Positions 60,836-64,000 of a stretch of DNA of 64,000 bases are shown piece by piece. Position numbers and translations under genes: made by a program. Positions within the stretch are counted from its first letter, which is position 1; each line of letters begins with the position of its first letter. Source of the stretch: Kosmotoga arenicorallina S304 (lineage in GTDB: Bacteria > Thermotogota > Thermotogae > Petrotogales > Kosmotogaceae); the NCBI RefSeq assembly GCF_001636545.1, contig NZ_JFHK01000004.1, positions 186,001 to 250,000 on the forward strand. The letters are read 5' to 3'. Below the pieces are notes generated by a model. That model was not told where the DNA came from and searched no databases. It saw only the letters and a program-made list of their open reading frames with translations.

Positions 60836-61561
60836 ATGAAAAAAATTATTGTGGTGTTTCTCTTTACAGTAATATTTGTAAGCATCTTCGCGATTGATTA
60901 CGAAACCCTTTACCCGCAATTTGCTGAAATAAGATCACTTCAGAAAAAGCCCGATCTTGTTAGGTTGATGAGCACTCTGGAAAATGCTCCAGAAACACAG
61001 GAGGATGTAAAACTGCTCACCTTGCTCGCTGACTGTTACAGAGAATATGCAAATTGGGCAACCGAAATTGATAAAGAACAGTATTATAAGAAATCCCGTG
61101 AAACCGCTGAAAATGCCATTAAGCTTGACCCAAACTACGGTTATGCCTATTATGTTGCCGGAGCTGCTATAGGACAACTTGCCCAATATGTGGGAATAAT
61201 TAAATCACTCTTTATGCTTGGTGACTTTGACAAGTACATTGACAAAGCTATGGAATTGCTTCCGGATAATCACTTCCCTTTCTATGCAAAGGCTCTAAGA
61301 TATCGTGACACCCCCTGGCCTTTCAAAGATTTCAAAAAATCAGAGGAGCTTTTCATGAAATCGATAAATTTAGATCCTTCATACCTCGATACATATTACG
61401 ACCTTGCAATACTATATGATATGTGGGGAAAGGAAGATCTGGCAACTGAATACTGTCAAAAAGTTTTAGAGATGCCCGAAGACGAGGATTACGTTGTCAT
61501 CAGTAAAGAAGCAAAGGAAAAAGCAGAAGCATGGCTGAAGGAGAAAGGAAAGCTGGAATAA
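60836..61561 (+). CDS. Secreted TPR-repeat protein
   Basis: 241 residues. Signal peptide MKKIIVVFLFTVIFVSIFAIDY. TPR-like helices: YKKSRETAENAIKLDPNYGYAYYVAGAA, then EELFMKSINLDPSYLDTYYDLAILYDMWGKEDLATEYCQKVLEMP. A probable periplasmic adaptor; no enzyme motif. AAAGGAGGGG before the ATG. The downstream membrane protein gene is 10 bases away, so the two may work together. Confidence 0.8.
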   Translation: MKKIIVVFLFTVIFVSIFAIDYETLYPQFAEIRSLQKKPDLVRLMSTLENAPETQEDVKLLTLLADCYREYANWATEIDKEQYYKKSRETAENAIKLDPNYGYAYYVAGAAIGQLAQYVGIIKSLFMLGDFDKYIDKAMELLPDNHFPFYAKALRYRDTPWPFKDFKKSEELFMKSINLDPSYLDTYYDLAILYDMWGKEDLATEYCQKVLEMPEDEDYVVISKEAKEKAEAWLKEKGKLE

Positions 61562-61571
61562 GGAGGTATTC

Positions 61572-62069
61572 ATGCTTTACAGGCTCATTTTTTCTTTCAT
61601 TCCTATCATAGTGTTTCCAAGACTTGGATTTGGTATAATCCTATCCTTAATTGTGGTTGCCATGCTGTTGATTGGCACGATTATAGGCAATAATCGCTGG
61701 ATACCACAACTTCAATCACTCACGATTTTTTTGATCTATGCTTTACCTATTCTTGGTTACTTTAGAGGACAGGATATTTCAGTAATGAGCATTTCTCTTA
61801 TGCTTATAGCCTTTGGATATCTTTCTTTGGGTATTGAGGGAAGCGCCTTTTCGTTGCCCGTTAAATCGAAAACAAGAAAAAAAGTAGCCCTTTTTGCTTC
61901 AGTACTGTTTGCTTTCTTTGTGGCCTGGGGGCTCTCTATACTTGCCTTTGATAAGATGGGTAACTCCGGGGTGTTTTTGTCAGCATTCTTGATGGGCCTT
62001 GTTGCCTGGAGAGATGTGAACAGAATAATAAAATCTTCCTTTGAAGAAAGGCGGCAATCTGAAAATTGA
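61572..62069 (+). CDS. Small integral membrane protein, function unknown
   Basis: 165 residues, about five membrane helices (residues ~4-38, 45-62, 70-92, 105-125, 130-146) and a basic cytoplasmic-looking tail (RDVNRIIKSSFEERRQSEN). No family recognised. ATG after AAGGAGGTATTC. Its stop overlaps the start of the radical SAM gene. Confidence 0.75.
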   Translation: MLYRLIFSFIPIIVFPRLGFGIILSLIVVAMLLIGTIIGNNRWIPQLQSLTIFLIYALPILGYFRGQDISVMSISLMLIAFGYLSLGIEGSAFSLPVKSKTRKKVALFASVLFAFFVAWGLSILAFDKMGNSGVFLSAFLMGLVAWRDVNRIIKSSFEERRQSEN

Positions 62070-63217
62070 ACCTGGCTTTTTTTAGAACCAAAGGCAACCG
62101 ATATAGTATAGCTGCTTTATTGGGGGCATTAGAGGACCTTGAAACGAAGCTGGCTATAATTGACAAACCCGAAAAACTTTTCGAGCTTCCTGATAACTTT
62201 TACATAGCTTTGTCTTTTATGAGTTCGGAAGCTCCAGATCAGATTAATCTGGCAAAAGAACTAATCAGAAAAGAGTATAGAGTAATTGCAGGCGGTTCAC
62301 ACGCTTCGGCGCGCCCTTTGAAGTTGTTAAAGTACGGTTTTTACGCTGTATTTACTGGAGAAGCGGAAGAAACCTTGCGAAGTTTTATAAAGGAACCTCG
62401 GCCAGGGCTCTGGAGACCTTCCAGTCCCATTATCCTGGACAATTTTCCGCCATTTTCATTGAAATATAAAGCCTTTTCACCTATTGAGATAACGAGAGGT
62501 TGTCCCTTCAGGTGTGCCTATTGCCAAACTCCGAGGCTCTTCGGGAATAAAGTCAGGCATAGGAGTCTGGAAAAAATTCTTGAGTTTGCAAGGAAAAGCG
62601 TAGCACATGGGAGGAAAGTAGCACGCTTCATTTCCCCAAATGCTTTTGGTTATGGCTCGAATAACGGCATTTCTCCAAATCCGGATGCTATTGAAAAGCT
62701 GTTAAAAGGCATCAGAGAAGCGGGAATGAGAGAAGTTTATTTCGGTTCTTTTCCTTCTGATGTTAGACCGGAATCTGTAACTGAAGAAGTGCTTGATCTT
62801 GTAAAGGCATATTGCAACAACAAAACCATTGTAATTGGCCTTCAAAGCGGTAGCGAAAGGGTGCTAAGCCTTCTCAGAAGGGGGCACAGCATAGAAAAGG
62901 CTTTGTATGCTATTGAATTGATTTCCAAAAAGGGATTTGTGCCATATGTGGATATGATCTTTGGTTTTCCCTTTGAAACCGAAGAAGATGTTCAAAAATC
63001 ATTGGAGCTATCATTATTCATGCATGAGAAGTTCGGTGCGGTAATACATGCTCATACTTTTATGCCTTTGCCCGGCACGCCTTTTGAAAACCTAACAGCA
63101 CATATCTCGCCGGGCACTTTAAAATTGTTGGGCAGATTTTCATCGAAAGGTATAATCAAAGGACAATGGCAAAAACAGGTGGATATTTCTGCTGAAATCA
63201 GCAGTTTGGAGGAATGA
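62066..63217 (+). CDS. B12-binding-domain radical SAM protein (MJ_1487-like)
   Basis: 383 residues. An N-terminal cobalamin-binding-like domain (FFRTKGNRYSIAALLGALEDLE; YRVIAGGSHASARPLKLLKYGF) precedes the radical SAM cluster in IEITRGCPFRCAYCQTPRLFG (CxxxCxxC) and a downstream ELP3-like barrel (VIGLQSGSERVLSLLRRGHS; DMIFGFPFETEEDVQ). The pattern resembles the TIGR04013 group. Substrate unknown. TTG start overlapping the previous stop; the ribosome site is weak, so translation is probably coupled. Confidence 0.86.
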   Translation: MNLAFFRTKGNRYSIAALLGALEDLETKLAIIDKPEKLFELPDNFYIALSFMSSEAPDQINLAKELIRKEYRVIAGGSHASARPLKLLKYGFYAVFTGEAEETLRSFIKEPRPGLWRPSSPIILDNFPPFSLKYKAFSPIEITRGCPFRCAYCQTPRLFGNKVRHRSLEKILEFARKSVAHGRKVARFISPNAFGYGSNNGISPNPDAIEKLLKGIREAGMREVYFGSFPSDVRPESVTEEVLDLVKAYCNNKTIVIGLQSGSERVLSLLRRGHSIEKALYAIELISKKGFVPYVDMIFGFPFETEEDVQKSLELSLFMHEKFGAVIHAHTFMPLPGTPFENLTAHISPGTLKLLGRFSSKGIIKGQWQKQVDISAEISSLEE

Positions 63218-63219
63218 AC

Positions 63220-64000
63220 ATGCCTAAGAAAAAGAGCGAAATAAAAATTGGAGCAGTTCAGCTTTCATTATCCATAGACAACCCTGGAGAAAACCTCGAG
63301 CGTAGCATTACATATATTGAATTGCTCCTGGAAAAAGAGGTAGATCTTGTTTTGCTTCCTGAGATGTTCAATACTGGTTATGGAACATCAAAGGAAATAC
63401 TCGATAATGCAATGGAAATCTATGATGAAACAATTGAAAGCCTTTCCGCTATCGCGGATTTTAACGATGTGACGATTGTGGGAGGGATTCCCAGAAAAAT
63501 TGGTAATACCTTTTACAACAGCACCGTTGTCCTGTTACCTTATACAGACCCGATATTTTACGATAAAACACATCTTTTCAGGAGTGAGAAGGAAGTTTTC
63601 AAGCCGGGCAATTCATTTCTGACTTTCAATTATATGGGAGTGGATTTTGGCATATTCATGTGTTACGAAGTAGGATTTCCTGAAATAGCGAGAACCCTTG
63701 CTAAAAAAGGGGCACAGGTTTTCCTTGCTCCCTTTGCTTTTGGCAAAGAACGGGAAGGGATTTATGAGATAGCCACCAAGGCAAGGGCAATAGAAAACGG
63801 TTCTTTTCTTATAACTTCTAACCAAATCGGAAAAGGAAAAGAGATGGACTTTCTGGGAAAGAGCTGTATAATTTCGCCTGATGGCTCTTTGTTAGCGGAT
63901 GCAGGATATGCCGAGGGGATAATCTGGTCGACTTTAAATCTTTCTGAAGTAAAGACTTACAGGTATTCAGAACAAGGCAGGTCTCATGGATATTTCTCAA
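63220..64000 (+). CDS. Carbon-nitrogen hydrolase (nitrilase superfamily), right end cut off
   Basis: 260 residues are visible and the frame is still open at the window edge. Start ATG 63220, seven bases after GGAGG. Catalytic triad: Glu in LVLLPEMFNTGYG, Lys in FYDKTHLFRS, Cys in GIFMCYEVGFPE. Substrate could be an omega-amide, carbamoyl-putrescine or other amide; the LPEMF/GY.. pattern fits the omega-amidase/YafV-like branch loosely. Confidence 0.9.
   Translation, partial: MPKKKSEIKIGAVQLSLSIDNPGENLERSITYIELLLEKEVDLVLLPEMFNTGYGTSKEILDNAMEIYDETIESLSAIADFNDVTIVGGIPRKIGNTFYNSTVVLLPYTDPIFYDKTHLFRSEKEVFKPGNSFLTFNYMGVDFGIFMCYEVGFPEIARTLAKKGAQVFLAPFAFGKEREGIYEIATKARAIENGSFLITSNQIGKGKEMDFLGKSCIISPDGSLLADAGYAEGIIWSTLNLSEVKTYRYSEQGRSHGYFS

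Overview
The window looks like a chromosomal segment from a member of the Thermotogota, most like the Kosmotoga/Mesotoga group. This is inferred from gene content and protein style only: many long secreted proteins without known enzymes, outer-membrane-type beta-barrels suggestive of a toga, a family-5 peptide ABC system, AT-leaning codons, and strong GGAGG-type ribosome binding sites with frequent GTG and TTG starts. No rRNA, tRNA or CRISPR array was seen.

Layout. 1-5.2 kb: a peptide-type ABC transporter operon (binding protein cut by the window edge, two permeases, two ATPases). 5.2-9.1 kb (minus): priA, tmcAL and panD. 9.2-11.0 kb: xseA-xseB. 11.1-17.4 kb (minus): a translation, lipid and wall-precursor block with yceD-like gene, rpmF, plsX, glmS, rsfS, rpsB and miaB. 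17.7-20.1 kb (minus): a three-gene SsuABC/ThiXYZ-like ABC importer. 20.2-23.8 kb: HU, a DUF881 protein, a LysM lipoprotein with a degenerate LytM domain, and a secreted propeller-like protein. 23.9-29.5 kb: two large envelope proteins, one with SLH-like motifs and one with Ig-like and beta-helix parts. 29.5-30.9 kb (minus): cysE-cysK. 31.1-34.1 kb: two tandem Wzi-like outer-membrane barrels. 34.1-37.0 kb (minus): a 49-residue membrane protein, an AI-2E family membrane protein, a winged-helix protein, a ParA ATPase and a TetR regulator. 37.1-39.0 kb (minus): ornithine carbamoyltransferase and carbamate kinase. 39.3-42.3 kb: argS and an RlmD-like RNA methyltransferase.

42.4-47.0 kb is the accessory part. 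It holds a lipoprotein gene with eight 58-residue propeller repeats, flanked in direct orientation by two decayed insertion-sequence ends, then an SRA-HNH type IV restriction-like endonuclease next to the tail of a broken NUDIX gene. 47.0-54.3 kb: an inositol-monophosphatase family enzyme and a 2135-residue secreted protein built of Ig/FnIII-like repeats. 54.4-63.2 kb: phosphate butyryltransferase-like enzyme, a small ubiquitin-like sulfur carrier, a PHP phosphoesterase, a Ser/Thr kinase, isoprenyl diphosphate synthase, a bifunctional nuclease family protein, PlsC, ThiI, a TPR protein, a membrane protein and a B12-binding-domain radical SAM protein. A nitrilase-family gene runs off the right edge.

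Themes worth attention: (i) plus-strand terminators lying inside the 3' coding ends of convergent genes, seen three times; (ii) several proteins starting at a GTG or TTG a few bases after a Shine-Dalgarno that itself contains an in-frame GTG, so starts were corrected; (iii) a degenerate GAGAA/CCGAGA intergenic repeat at two loci 43 kb apart; (iv) a concentration of envelope proteins with no assigned role; (v) a ParA paired with a winged-helix protein instead of ParB. No completely new system is proven, but the ParA/winged-helix/membrane-protein cluster and the IS-bounded lipoprotein plus restriction island are the best candidates.
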